A DNA stretch of 57,250 nucleotides, taken from assembly GCA_025934105.1 (NCBI GenBank), contig JAICYS010000005.1:1-57250 (forward strand), written 5' to 3'. The notes under the pieces were generated by a model that worked only from the letters and a program-made list of their open reading frames with translations, was not told the origin of the DNA and ran no database searches. How positions within the stretch are numbered: position 1 is the stretch's first letter; each line of letters starts with the position of its first letter. Source of the DNA: Myxococcota bacterium (GTDB taxonomy: Bacteria; Myxococcota_A; Polyangia; Fen-1088). Positions 35,705 to 46,316 of the stretch are shown here, in pieces. The position numbers were made by a program, and so were the translations under genes.

Positions 35705-36817
35705 ATGCGACAACAGGCCGGACAGACGGGGCGGCGCGAATTCATCGCGGCGGGCGCGGGGGCCGCCGCCGCGGCCGCGGCCGCGCTCGGCTGGAGGCGC
35801 CCGGCCGCCGCCGCGGAGGTCCCGAAAAAGCCGCAGCCGGGCGCGCCCCGGCCCGAGGACGTGAAGCTTCCGGCGGGCGCCAAGATGCCGATGCGCAAGC
35901 TGGGGAGCACCGGCGTCGAGGTGTCACTGCTGGGCCTGGGTGGTTTTCACGTCGGCCTCGCGCCCGACCAGAAGGCGGCCACCCGGATCGTCCGCACCGC
36001 CGTCGACCACGGCGTGACCTTCATGGACAACTGCTGGGACTACAACGACGGCAAGAGTCAGGTCTGGATGGGGCAGGCGCTGCGCGACGGCTATCGCCAG
36101 CGGGTGTTCCTGATGACCAAGATCGACGGCCGCACGAAGAAGTCCGCCGCCGAGCAGATCGACCAGTGCCTGCGCGCGTTCCAGACCGACGTCATCGATC
36201 TGGTCCAGATCCACGAAGTGATCCGGCTGTCGGATCCGGCTCGGGTGTTCGGTCCCGACGGCGCCGTCGAGGCGCTGGTGGCCGCGCGCCAGGCCGGCAA
36301 GCTCCGATTCATCGGGTTCACGGGGCACAAGAGTCCCGAGATTCACCTCGAGATGCTGGCCACCGCCGACGCGCACAAGTTCGCGTTCGACACCGTGCAG
36401 ATGCCGGTGAACGTGATGGACGCGCACTACGACAGCTTCACGAACAAGGTGCTGCCGCAGCTTGCGCACCGGAAGATCGGCGCGCTGGGGATGAAGCCGC
36501 TGGGGTCGGGCCTGTTCTTCAAGAGCGCGCCCCTGGCCGAACGGGCCATCACCCCCACCCAGTGCCTGCAGTTCGCCATGAGCGAGCCGACGTCGGTGGT
36601 CATCACCGGCTGCGACACGCTGGGCGTCCTCATGCAGGGCCTGGACGCCGCCTACCGCTTCCAGCCGCTCGGCGAGGGCGATCGCCACGCGCTGCTGGCC
36701 AAGACCATGCCGGTGGCCGCGCATGGAGAGTTCGAAAAGTACAAGACCTCGAGCACGTTCGACGGAACGGCCCAGCACCCCTGGTGGTTGGACACGGCCT
36801 CGCTCAAGAAGGCCTGA
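35705..36817 (+). CDS. Tat-exported aldo/keto reductase
   Basis: A 370-residue protein. The N-terminus has a twin-arginine signal ([11 protein letters not shown] followed by an Ala-rich core and AAAA cleavage region), so the folded enzyme is probably exported with its cofactor. The reductase domain starts near residue 60. It shows [17 protein letters not shown] with the catalytic Asp and Tyr, MTKIDG with the Lys, and VQIHEV with the His. An NADP-pocket segment (SVVITGCDT) follows. ATG 35705 is preceded by GGGAGCG. Exported aldo/keto reductases are common in this phylum; the substrate is unknown. It heads a plus-strand run with pgm, an SDR and an N-acetyltransferase. Confidence 0.9.
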   Translation: MRQQAGQTGRREFIAAGAGAAAAAAAALGWRRPAAAAEVPKKPQPGAPRPEDVKLPAGAKMPMRKLGSTGVEVSLLGLGGFHVGLAPDQKAATRIVRTAVDHGVTFMDNCWDYNDGKSQVWMGQALRDGYRQRVFLMTKIDGRTKKSAAEQIDQCLRAFQTDVIDLVQIHEVIRLSDPARVFGPDGAVEALVAARQAGKLRFIGFTGHKSPEIHLEMLATADAHKFAFDTVQMPVNVMDAHYDSFTNKVLPQLAHRKIGALGMKPLGSGLFFKSAPLAERAITPTQCLQFAMSEPTSVVITGCDTLGVLMQGLDAAYRFQPLGEGDRHALLAKTMPVAAHGEFEKYKTSSTFDGTAQHPWWLDTASLKKA

Positions 36818-36834
36818 GATCGTATCTTCGGTCC

Positions 36835-38496
<1,662 letters not shown>

Positions 38497-38501
38497 ACGC
38501 C

Positions 38502-39278
38502 ATGGACCTGGGACTCTCCGGCAAGGTGGCGCTGGTCACCGGGGCCAGCCGCGGGATCGGACGCGCCATCGCTCTGTGCCTGGCGGCCGAAGGCTGCCGC
38601 GTCGTCCTGTGCGCGCGGGGCCGCCCGGCACTGGACGCCGCCGTCGCCGAGGCACGCCAGCGGGCGGGCGCCGGCGGCGACGCCACCGGCGTGGTGGCCG
38701 ACGTGACCACCGCCGACGGCGTGGCCGCGCTCGTCGAGGCCGGCCGCGCGCTGTTCGGCGGGATCGACGTCGTGGTGAACAACGTGGGCGGCTCCGGCGC
38801 GCGCGACTTCGCCGCCGCCGACGAGGCGGACTTCCGCGCGGTCCTGGATCGCAATTTCTTCCCGGCGCTGCGCGTGTCCATGGCGGCCCGGCCGCACCTG
38901 GCCGCGCGGGGCGGCGGCGTCATCGTGCTGGTCGCCTCGATCTGGGGGCGCGAGGCCGGCGGCGGTCCCAGCTACAACGTGGCCAAGGCCGCCGAGATCA
39001 GCCTGGCCAAAGCCATGGCCCGCGATCTCGCGCGCCAGAAGATCCGGGTGGTCAGCGTGGCGCCCGGCTCGGTGCTGTTCCCGGGCGGCGGATGGGAGCG
39101 CCGCCAGCAGGCCGATCCCGAGGGGATCGCCGCCTTCGTGGAGCGCGAGATCCCCTTCGGCCGCTTCGGCCGCCCGGAAGAGATCGGCGACGTGGTCGCC
39201 TTCCTCTGCTCGCCGCGGGCTGGCTGGATCACGGGCGCCTGCGTCCCGATCGACGGCGGCCAGGGGAAAGCCTTCTGA
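38502..39278 (+). CDS. Short-chain dehydrogenase/reductase (FabG-like)
   Basis: A 258-residue classical SDR: cofactor loop TGASRGIG (residues 14-21), NNVGG, catalytic Ser in VASIWGRE, Tyr/Lys in YNVAKAAE, and PGSVLFPGGGWERR as the substrate-side loop. The RGRP after the second strand suggests NADPH preference. The C-terminal ITGACVPIDGGQG is typical. It begins five bases after the pgm stop, so is almost certainly cotranscribed. The substrate is unknown; the 3-oxoacyl-ACP reductase label would be only a family guess. Confidence 0.9.
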   Translation: MDLGLSGKVALVTGASRGIGRAIALCLAAEGCRVVLCARGRPALDAAVAEARQRAGAGGDATGVVADVTTADGVAALVEAGRALFGGIDVVVNNVGGSGARDFAAADEADFRAVLDRNFFPALRVSMAARPHLAARGGGVIVLVASIWGREAGGGPSYNVAKAAEISLAKAMARDLARQKIRVVSVAPGSVLFPGGGWERRQQADPEGIAAFVEREIPFGRFGRPEEIGDVVAFLCSPRAGWITGACVPIDGGQGKAF

Positions 39279-39310
39279 TCGCCGCCGCCGGCGCGCTAGA
39301 TTCCGAGGCC

Positions 39311-40120
39311 GTGACCCTCGACCTCGACGCCTACTTCGATCGAATCGGTTACCAGGGCCCGCGCGAGCCGACGGTGGCCGTGCTGAACGCGCTCATGGCG
39401 GCGCACGTCCAAGCCATCCCGTTCGAGAACCTGGACGTGCTCCGGGGCGCGGGGGTCGACCTGGCGCCGGACGCGGTCTTCGACAAGCTGGTCCGGCGGC
39501 GGCGCGGCGGCTACTGCTTCGAGCAGAACGGCCTTTTTCTGGACGTTCTGCTGGGGCTGGGATTCACCGTCCGGCCGCTGAGCGCGCGCGTGCGCCTGCA
39601 GCCCTGGCCCGGTCAAAAGCCGCCGCGCACGCACCTGTTCCTGGACGTCGCCACCGGCAGCGAGCGCTGGCTGGCGGACGTGGGCGTGGGCGCGATGTCG
39701 CTGAGCGCCGCCATCCGCTTGACCGCCGGCGACGAGCAGCCCACGCCCCACGAACCGCGGCGCATCGTGCGCGAAGGCGACCACTGGCTGCACCAGGCCC
39801 GCCTGGCGGACAGCTGGACCGACGTCTACGAATTCACCGGCGAGGAGATGCCGCCCATCGACCGCGAGGTCGCCAACTGGTACACCAGCGCGCACCCGCG
39901 CTCGCATTTCCGCGACCAGGTGATGGCGGCCCGCGCGCTCCCGGACGGCGGGCGGGTCACCCTGCGCGGCGCCGAGCTGAAACGCCGCGCGCGCGACGGC
40001 CGCGCCGAGACCAGAGTCCTGCGGTCGCCCGACGAGCTGCTGGAGGCGCTGGCGACGGAGTTCGGCCTGGTCTTCCCGCCGGGCACGCGGTTCAAGCCGG
40101 ACGGCGCGGCACCATCATGA
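39311..40120 (+). CDS. nat: Arylamine N-acetyltransferase
   Basis: A 269-residue NAT with the intact catalytic triad Cys69 (RRGGYCFEQN), His108 (PPRTHLFL) and Asp123 (LADVGVGA), plus the N-terminal IPFENLDVL motif. These enzymes transfer acetyl from acetyl-CoA to aromatic amines and hydrazines and detoxify or modify aromatic amine natural products. GTG 39311 is chosen because an upstream CCGAGG lies six bases before it and the N-terminus aligns with the family. It ends the plus-strand run, and its last 29 bases overlap the MaoC gene on the opposite strand. Confidence 0.95.
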   Translation: MTLDLDAYFDRIGYQGPREPTVAVLNALMAAHVQAIPFENLDVLRGAGVDLAPDAVFDKLVRRRRGGYCFEQNGLFLDVLLGLGFTVRPLSARVRLQPWPGQKPPRTHLFLDVATGSERWLADVGVGAMSLSAAIRLTAGDEQPTPHEPRRIVREGDHWLHQARLADSWTDVYEFTGEEMPPIDREVANWYTSAHPRSHFRDQVMAARALPDGGRVTLRGAELKRRARDGRAETRVLRSPDELLEALATEFGLVFPPGTRFKPDGAAPS

Positions 40121-40544
40121 CCGGCTTGGCGATCTGCACCACCTCGTCGTTCTGATTGAACGTCGTGATCTGCACCTTGACGATCCCCAGCTCCGGCCGC
40201 GAACGCGAGGCGCGCGTCTCCAGCACCCGGATCTCGACGCGCAGGCTATCGCCGGGACGGGTCGGGCGCGGCCAGCGCAGCTCCTCTCCGCCGACGCCCA
40301 GGTAGCCGCCCACCGGCTGGACGTCGCTCTCGACGAAGAGGCGCATGGTCAGGGCCGCCGTGTGCCAGCCGCTGGCCGCCAGGCCCTTGAAGATGCTGTG
40401 CTTGGCCGCCTCCTCGTCCAGGTGAAACGGCTGCGGATCGAACTGACCGGCGAACGCCTTGATCTGCTCCGCGGTCAGCGGCGCCGTCGATCCGCCATGG
40501 AAGGTCTGTCCGACCGTGAAATCCTCGAAGTACCGCTCGCGCAT
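40092..40544 (-). CDS. MaoC-family dehydratase (hot-dog fold)
   Basis: A 150-residue single hot-dog domain protein with the R-hydratase motif FDPQPFHLDEEAA (Asp36 and His41 catalytic). MaoC proteins hydrate 2-enoyl-CoA or act on related thioesters in fatty-acid or polyhydroxyalkanoate metabolism. ATG 40544 is chosen; a GTG three bases upstream is possible. It is alone on its strand here, with 128 bases of upstream sequence to the DUF72 stop that show no clear promoter. The 3' end overlaps the acetyltransferase gene by 29 bases. Confidence 0.93.
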   Translation of the reverse strand: MRERYFEDFTVGQTFHGGSTAPLTAEQIKAFAGQFDPQPFHLDEEAAKHSIFKGLAASGWHTAALTMRLFVESDVQPVGGYLGVGGEELRWPRPTRPGDSLRVEIRVLETRASRSRPELGIVKVQITTFNQNDEVVQIAKPVMMVPRRPA

Positions 40545-40675
40545 CACGAGAGAGTACGCCCACCCGGCGCCGCTTGCCCACGGCCGAGCTTGGCTCCCTC
40601 ACCTTCCTCCCCGCCCGCACCGACCAGCGAGGAGTCCGAGACCCGGCACTCAGTGCACCGCCGTCGACGGCGGCT

Positions 40676-41659
40676 TCAATCCGTGCCGCGGCCCGCGGGC
40701 AGGCGCGCAAACAGCTCGCCGTCGTGGCCGGGGTCCGGCGTGGCGAAGAGCTCCAGCTCGGCGCGGTACTTCGCGAACAGACCGGGTGGCACCGGCACCT
40801 TCCGGCCGCTCAACATCGATTCGATCATGGCGCCGTTGGCGGGCGCCTTGCCGATGACGTGGTTGTTGGTGACGGCGTAGACCTCGCGGGTTTGCGGGCG
40901 CGCGGCGATGTCGCGGATGCGTTCCACCCAGGGCGCCAGCTCCTCGGGCGTGTAGAGATAGTCGTAACGCTCGTCGCGGGTGGCCTTTCGTCGGAACCAG
41001 TCGCGGTAGTTGCGTCCGTGGAGCCGCACGTAACCGACGGCGCCGGTCGTGTGCGCGGCCGGACCGATCGACCGCCGGAACATCGGCTGATCGACGTTGA
41101 CGATCCCGACGCCCCGATCGGCCAGCTCGCTCAGGAGGTCGCCCTCCGTCCAGGACGCGTGCCGCACCTCGACCACCAGCGGGAACGCCGCGAACGCCGA
41201 CAAGAGGTCGCGCAGCCACTCGGCCGCCGCCTCGTCGCGCTTGAACGACCAGGGAAATTGCAGCAGCACGGCGCCCAGCCGCCCCGCCTCGCCCAAGACG
41301 TCCAGCGCCGCCCGCGCGGCCCGGACGTCGTCGGCCGTCCAGGCGCTGGACCGCTCGTGCGTGAAGCGCTTCCAAAGCTTGGCGGTGAAACGAAACCGCG
41401 GATTCGCCGCCACCCGCCGCACCCACCCCTCGGCCGCGCGCGGATTGGCGGGGCGATAAAAGCTGGCGTTGATCTCGACGGTGTCGAAGAACCGCGACAG
41501 GTACTCGAGCTCGTCGAACTGCTTCGACTTCTTGGTCGGATACACCACCCCCCGCCAGTCCGGATAGTCCCACCCCGCCGGTCCGACGCGAACCAGCGCG
41601 CTGCCGGACGGCGCATCGGCCCGGCCGTCAGGTCCGTCGCGCCCCGTCGCCCCCTTCAT
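40676..41659 (-). CDS. DUF72 family TIM-barrel protein
   Basis: A 327-residue DUF72 protein with GPAGWDYPDWRGVVYP at the start of the barrel, EINASFYRPA, FTAKLWKRFTHE, LQFPWSFKRD, VVEVRHASW, and YVRLHGRNYRDWF with a C-terminal NNHVIGKAP. DUF72 proteins have a conserved TIM-barrel with UV-endonuclease-like resemblance, but their activity is not established. About 25 extra residues at the N-terminus are low complexity. Its ATG overlaps the stop of the upstream permease remnant as ATGA. Confidence 0.93.
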   Translation of the reverse strand: MKGATGRDGPDGRADAPSGSALVRVGPAGWDYPDWRGVVYPTKKSKQFDELEYLSRFFDTVEINASFYRPANPRAAEGWVRRVAANPRFRFTAKLWKRFTHERSSAWTADDVRAARAALDVLGEAGRLGAVLLQFPWSFKRDEAAAEWLRDLLSAFAAFPLVVEVRHASWTEGDLLSELADRGVGIVNVDQPMFRRSIGPAAHTTGAVGYVRLHGRNYRDWFRRKATRDERYDYLYTPEELAPWVERIRDIAARPQTREVYAVTNNHVIGKAPANGAMIESMLSGRKVPVPPGLFAKYRAELELFATPDPGHDGELFARLPAGRGTD

Positions 41660-42042
41660 CGCGGCGGCCCGCAAAGGTCGTTGGCGCCGAGGAGCGCCAC
41701 CCAGGCCCCCCGCCCGACCGGCCCCGGCAACACCGGGCGCATCAACCAGGCGAAGCCTGCTTGGCGCGCGGCCGGCGCGACGTCCGCCCTGGCCAGCACG
41801 AACGACGCGACCATCACCCATCCGAAGAGGCCCGCCGGCACCACCCAGCGCGGCCTGGCGCCCGGCACGTTCTGGGCGGCCGAGCTCCCGAGCGGCAGCG
41901 ACGTGATGCCGCCGGCCAGGATGCGGGTGCTGGAAAACGCGACGGTGAAGTTCGACAGCCGACCCATCCGGCGGCGCAGCTCCTGTGCGTCCCCCATCCG
42001 GCGGAGCTGCTCTGCCTTCGAGCCCGCGCCCTCGGCGTCCAT
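41656..42042 (-). pseudogene. Amino-acid permease (APC) N-terminal remnant
   Basis: A 128-residue frame whose start (AEQLRRMGDAQELRRRMGRLSNFTVAFSSTRILAGGITSLPLG, residues about 10-50) matches the cytoplasmic N-terminus and first helix of APC-family amino-acid/GABA permeases. The similarity then fades. Intact transporters are about 500 residues with 12 helices; here only one or two helices remain and no other fragment is nearby. It still ends in an ATGA overlap with the DUF72 gene, so it may survive as a translated leader. ATG 42042 is chosen; ATG 42129 is possible. Confidence 0.6.
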
Positions 42043-42257
42043 GGGCCCAGCTAAAACGAAGCGCCGGCCGCTGTCCACCGGGTGCCGGGCGCGATCCCCG
42101 AATCGCCCCGCCGGGCATGCCGAGATCATGAGACCTGCCGCCTTCTGAGTTCGGCTCGCGGCGGCGTGGGTGCTCCTCGCCGGATTCGGCGGGCCGGCGC
42201 TTTCGGCACTTCCGGATCCAACGGCGCAGCCCCATATGAAAGCAGCCGAGGTCCCTC

Positions 42258-43166
42258 ATGCGTGCCGTCGTCCTGTCCGAATATGGGCCTCCGTCCGCCC
42301 TCCAGCTGCAGACGGTCGCCGACCCGACGCCCGGACCGGGCGAGATCGTCGTTCGGGTGGCGGGGGCCAGCCTGAATCCGGTCGACTGGAAGCAGCGAAG
42401 CGGCGCCATCCGCGCGTACATGCCGCTCAAGCTGCCGGCCATCTTGGGGCGGGACGCGGCGGGCACCGTCGCGGCGATCGGCCCCGGCGTCACGGCGTTC
42501 AAGGTCGGCGATCGCGTGCTGGGGCGCGTGCCGGGCGGCGGGTACGCCGAGTTCGTGGCCGCCCCGCTCGATTCCTGGGCGCGGGTCCCCGAACCGATGG
42601 AGCTGGCGGACGCCGGCGCCCTGCCGCTGGTGGTGCTGACCGGCGCCCAGCTGGCCGAGGAAGCCACCGACGCGCGCGCCGGCGAGACGATCCTGGTGAC
42701 GGGCGCCACCGGCAGCGTGGGGCGGGCGGCGGTCTTCACCGCGAAGGCGCGGGGCGCGAAGGTGCTGGCGGGCGTGCGCGCCAAGCACCGGGCCGAGGCC
42801 GAGTCGCTGGGCGCCGACGGCGTGGCGATCATCGACGACGACGGCGCCATCTCTCGGCTGCCGCCGCTGGACGGCATCGCGGACACCGTCGACGGCGAGA
42901 CGATCCAGAAGCTGCTCGGCAAGCTCAGGCCGGGCGGAAAAATCGGCAGCGTGCTGGGCGAGCCGGCCGGCGCCAAGGAGAAGGGTTTTCGGGTCAACGC
43001 GTTCATGACGCGCTCCGACCCGAAGCGCCTGGCGGCCCTCGCCCGGGCGGTCGCGGACGGCAAGCTGGTCATTCCGATCGCGCGCCGATTCCCGCTGGCC
43101 GACGCGGCCGCCGCTCACGAACTGGCGGAAGGCGGCGCCGACGGCAAGGTGTTGTTGCTGCCGTGA
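42258..43166 (+). CDS. Zinc-free medium-chain alcohol dehydrogenase / quinone oxidoreductase
   Basis: A 302-residue MDR-superfamily oxidoreductase. The GroES-like part (1-120) has GEIVVRVAGASLNPVDWKQRSG and LGRDAAGTVAAIGPGV. The NADPH-binding part has ILVTGATGSVGRAAVFTAKARGAKV, i.e. a GATGSVG loop. The cysteine zinc ligands of true alcohol dehydrogenases are absent, which fits quinone oxidoreductases and enoyl reductases. It is monocistronic or paired with the next small gene 37 bases downstream; 215 non-coding bases precede it. Confidence 0.93.
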   Translation: MRAVVLSEYGPPSALQLQTVADPTPGPGEIVVRVAGASLNPVDWKQRSGAIRAYMPLKLPAILGRDAAGTVAAIGPGVTAFKVGDRVLGRVPGGGYAEFVAAPLDSWARVPEPMELADAGALPLVVLTGAQLAEEATDARAGETILVTGATGSVGRAAVFTAKARGAKVLAGVRAKHRAEAESLGADGVAIIDDDGAISRLPPLDGIADTVDGETIQKLLGKLRPGGKIGSVLGEPAGAKEKGFRVNAFMTRSDPKRLAALARAVADGKLVIPIARRFPLADAAAAHELAEGGADGKVLLLP

Positions 43167-43203
43167 ATTGCGATCCGGACCTGAACGCGTGTATAGTCGT
43201 TCC

Positions 43204-43758
43204 ATGATCGGGCCACTCGGGACCATCCCCGGTGGGCGCGTCGCCAACGACGTGGCCTCCGCGACCGTGGCGGGCTTCACCTTCGCCTGGGCCGGACCGG
43301 CCGGCGGCGGGCCGGCCACCGCCTCGGGCGGGCTGCTGAACGTGCGGGTCGCGCTGCGCGGGGCGACGCTGGCCGAGGTGGGGCGGGTGCTCGGCCGGCT
43401 GGAGGGCGTTCGCGTGACCTCCGGGCCCGGCATGGCCGGCGGCGCGTGCGCCATCGTTCATTGCGCCGGGTTCAAGATGGTCCTGTCCGCCCCCGCGCCC
43501 GGGACGGACACCGCCATGGGGTTGGTGTCGCGGACCGCGGCCCCCGCGGTGGCCATCGAGTCGCCGCTGGCGGCCGCGCTGGAGCTCCTCATGCGGGCCG
43601 GCCGGGCGCGCGTGCCCCCGGCCGGGTCGGTTGACGCCGACGCCGCCAGCTCGACGATCCGGCGGGCGCCGCTGCGCCCCGGCAAGATGCTGACCCGCAA
43701 GGCGCCGCTCGCCCGCCGCACCCCGCTCCGCCGTGGCCCGAAAGCAGAAGAGCAGTAG
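43204..43758 (+). CDS. Hypothetical protein
   Basis: A 184-residue frame with no recognised domain. It has a Gly/Ala-rich N-terminal half with alternating hydrophobic stretches (LLNVRVALRGATLAEVGRVL), a Cys-containing AIVHCAGFKMVL segment, and a basic tail (RRAPLRPGKMLTRKAPLARR). ATG 43204 is chosen; an in-frame TTG lies at 43168. No competing frame on either strand looks more protein-like, but in sequence this GC-rich an open frame is weak evidence. The following 130 bases to the helicase stop contain nothing recognisable. Confidence 0.4.
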   Translation: MIGPLGTIPGGRVANDVASATVAGFTFAWAGPAGGGPATASGGLLNVRVALRGATLAEVGRVLGRLEGVRVTSGPGMAGGACAIVHCAGFKMVLSAPAPGTDTAMGLVSRTAAPAVAIESPLAAALELLMRAGRARVPPAGSVDADAASSTIRRAPLRPGKMLTRKAPLARRTPLRRGPKAEEQ

Positions 43759-43888
43759 AAGCGCAGGGAACGCTCGGCCCAAAGCGCGCAGCAACACTTC
43801 TCGAACCACTCGCACTCTCGGTCGATGGCCTCGTGGAGAAGACGCGCGGCAAGCGCGCGCGGCAAGACGGTCGGCGGGCCAGGCCGCC

Positions 43889-46222
43889 TCACCCCGATTG
43901 GTGCGGGGGCGGCAGGATCGGGCTCGGCTCGCCGGTCACGACAATCCAGAGCTGGTACGCGGCGCGGGTCACGCCGATGTGCAGCAGATGGCGAGATTCG
44001 TCGTCGCGCCCGTAGCTGCTGGCGTTCACGTCCAGCATGACGACGTAGTCGAACTCCAAGCCTTTGACCTGACGCACGTCGGTCACCTCGACGCCGGGTC
44101 GGAAGCCGAAGTCCTGCGCGCGCACGCGGCGCAAGGCCGGCACCTCCGCCCGCCGGAGCCCCTCGTGATAGCGGTCGGCCTGCTCGGGGTGCCGGGCCAG
44201 CAGCGCCACCGTCGCGCGCGGCTCGCGGGCGGCCAGATCGCGCAGCGCCTCGGCCAGGAACGCCACCGCCGCGCCGACGGCCGGGAACTGGAACGTCTCG
44301 ACGGGCGCGCCGGTCCGCGGCGCTTCCGGCGGCTCCGGATCGGCCAGCGGCCCCATCACGGCCCGCGCCACGGTCATGATCTCGCGCGTGGACCGGTACG
44401 CGATCCGCAGCGGTTCGACCGCGACGTGCTCCAGCCCCAGGTGCGCCAGCACCGCGCGCCAGTCGCCGAACCCGTTGTCCAGGAACAGCCGCTGTGACGT
44501 GTCGCCGGCCAGCGTGATCGACACCTTGGGCGTCTGCCCGATCAGGACGGACAGCTTCATGGGCGACAGGTCCTGCGCCTCGTCGACGAACAGGTGCGCG
44601 AACTGGTGGTGCACGCCGCGCACCAGCTGGTTGGCCCGCAGCAGGATGGCCAGGTCGTCGCGGTCCAGCGTGGCGACGTCGTCCTCGGTGCGCTGGCCGT
44701 CGATCCCCGTCTCGCCGCGGACGTCTTGATCGCGGTCGTAGAGATCCAGCGCCTCCACACGCCGCACGCCCTCCGGCAGGTCGGCGTCCACCGTCCGCTG
44801 CCCCGGCTTGTGCTGAAGTCCCGCCGCCGTCCAGTGCATGTCGGAGTCGGCCTCGATCGGCTCGCGCTTTTTCTTCTTGGGGGCCTGCGTGCCGGCCCCC
44901 TCGCGCGGGTCACGGGCCAGCACCGCCGACACGCGAGCGGTCATCGCCCGGTGCGCGTCGACCACGTCGCGTTCGGGGATCGGCATCTCGCCGGGGCCGG
45001 TCAGCAGCGCCAGCAAGCGCCCGCGGTCGGTCAGCAGGTCGGCCCACAGCTCGACGGCGGCGCGCGAGCTGCGCTTGCCCCGACGCGCGCCGGCCAGCCG
45101 CTCGAGCTCGTGCAGCAGCGCCGGATGGCTCTTCACGCGCGTCACGGCCGCGCTCGACTCGTCGATGATCTCGACCCGCAACCAGGGAAACTCGGCGCGC
45201 AGCATCCGCTCGGCCAGCTCGGCGAACGTCGCCACCCGCACGCCGGCCACGCCCAGCGCCGGCAGGAGCTGCCCGATGTACGCCGCCAGCGCCACGCCCG
45301 ACGTGACCACGGCCAGCTTGGGCGCCGGAAATCGGTTGGGGTAGGTGAACGCCAGGTAGGCCAGCCGGTGCAACCCGACGGTGGTCTTGCCGCTGCCCGC
45401 CCCACCCTGCACCACGATCACCCCCGCGTCGCGCGAGCTGATGAGGTCGAACTGGTGCGGATCGATCAGCGCCGCGATCTCGGGCAGGTGGCGGTCCAGC
45501 GCCTGCCGCCCGACCGGCGCGGCGCCCAGCGTTCCCCGAGGGACGCGCGTCGCCGTCGCCTGCCCGCCGGCCAGCTCGTGAACCGGAACGTCCGTCCGTT
45601 CCCACCCGCCGTCGGGGAGCCGCGCCCAGACACCTTGCGGGCACGCCACCCGCCGGAGGACGCCCCCTTCGATGGTGAGGGTCCGCCGCACCAGGATCTC
45701 CCCTTCGACCTCGCGGTCGCCGAACGTCTCCTCGTAGTCGCTCCCCTCGGCGTAGCGGTAAAAGAGCTGGCTGACGGGGGCGTTGCGCCAGTCGACGATG
45801 TGAACGCGGGTCTTGGCGTCGACGAAGGTGGCGCGTCCGATGAAGACGTCGCGCTCGACCGGCCCCCGGCCGGCGACCTGCTCGCGCAGCCGCAAGTGCC
45901 CGAAGTACGGCGCGGCCGGATCGACCAGGATGTTCTGCAGGTCGGCGCGGGTCAGCGCGACGTTTTGCAAGCGCTCCATCTGGGCGACCAGCGCCGGAAC
46001 GTCCTCCAGGCGCGCCTCGCCGATCTCGTCGCGCAGCGCCACCATCTCGTCGGCGGAGGTGCGCCGCGCGCTGGAATCGGCGGCCCCCTTCGGCGCCTGC
46101 GCGGCGGTCAGGCAGGCCAGCACGCGCGCCAGCAGGCGCTCTTCCTCGGCCGGAATGGCCGGCGTCTCGCCGCGCGGCGCGCCCGACGGCGTCGACGCGT
46201 CAGCGTCCTCGTTCACGCCCAC
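43889..46222 (-). CDS. HelD-like UvrD-superfamily helicase (RNA polymerase recycling type)
   Basis: A 777-residue SF1 ATPase. The N-terminal part has the HelD-type segment PYFGHLRLRE, DVFIGRATFVDAKTRVHIVDWRNAPVSQLFYRY (about 105-157). ATPase motifs are Walker A GGAGSGKTT (273-281), Walker B LFVDEAQD, LAGDTSQRL, the Gln/Arg motif RIAYRSTREI, and a C-terminal QVKGLEFDYV. HelD proteins remove stalled RNA polymerase from DNA; HelR relatives give rifampicin tolerance. A Lys-rich insert (KKKKREP) lies within the first ATPase domain. Start GTG 46222 is chosen; GTG 46216 is in frame. It is separated by 94 bases from the DUF4136 gene. Confidence 0.9.
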   Translation of the reverse strand: MGVNEDADASTPSGAPRGETPAIPAEEERLLARVLACLTAAQAPKGAADSSARRTSADEMVALRDEIGEARLEDVPALVAQMERLQNVALTRADLQNILVDPAAPYFGHLRLREQVAGRGPVERDVFIGRATFVDAKTRVHIVDWRNAPVSQLFYRYAEGSDYEETFGDREVEGEILVRRTLTIEGGVLRRVACPQGVWARLPDGGWERTDVPVHELAGGQATATRVPRGTLGAAPVGRQALDRHLPEIAALIDPHQFDLISSRDAGVIVVQGGAGSGKTTVGLHRLAYLAFTYPNRFPAPKLAVVTSGVALAAYIGQLLPALGVAGVRVATFAELAERMLRAEFPWLRVEIIDESSAAVTRVKSHPALLHELERLAGARRGKRSSRAAVELWADLLTDRGRLLALLTGPGEMPIPERDVVDAHRAMTARVSAVLARDPREGAGTQAPKKKKREPIEADSDMHWTAAGLQHKPGQRTVDADLPEGVRRVEALDLYDRDQDVRGETGIDGQRTEDDVATLDRDDLAILLRANQLVRGVHHQFAHLFVDEAQDLSPMKLSVLIGQTPKVSITLAGDTSQRLFLDNGFGDWRAVLAHLGLEHVAVEPLRIAYRSTREIMTVARAVMGPLADPEPPEAPRTGAPVETFQFPAVGAAVAFLAEALRDLAAREPRATVALLARHPEQADRYHEGLRRAEVPALRRVRAQDFGFRPGVEVTDVRQVKGLEFDYVVMLDVNASSYGRDDESRHLLHIGVTRAAYQLWIVVTGEPSPILPPPHQSG

Positions 46223-46316
46223 ACGCTACACGATCCGCAAGGACCCCTGGGAGGGTTCCTTGCACCTTCCGCGACGCGTCCTCGGGGCCAAGAGCCCGGC
46301 TCCGCCGGCGTGACCG

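Noticed and set aside
43759..43888. Small plus-strand frames between the hypothetical gene and the helicase
   Set aside because: They run antisense into the helicase 3' end and show only Arg/Gly-rich composition with no ribosome-binding site.
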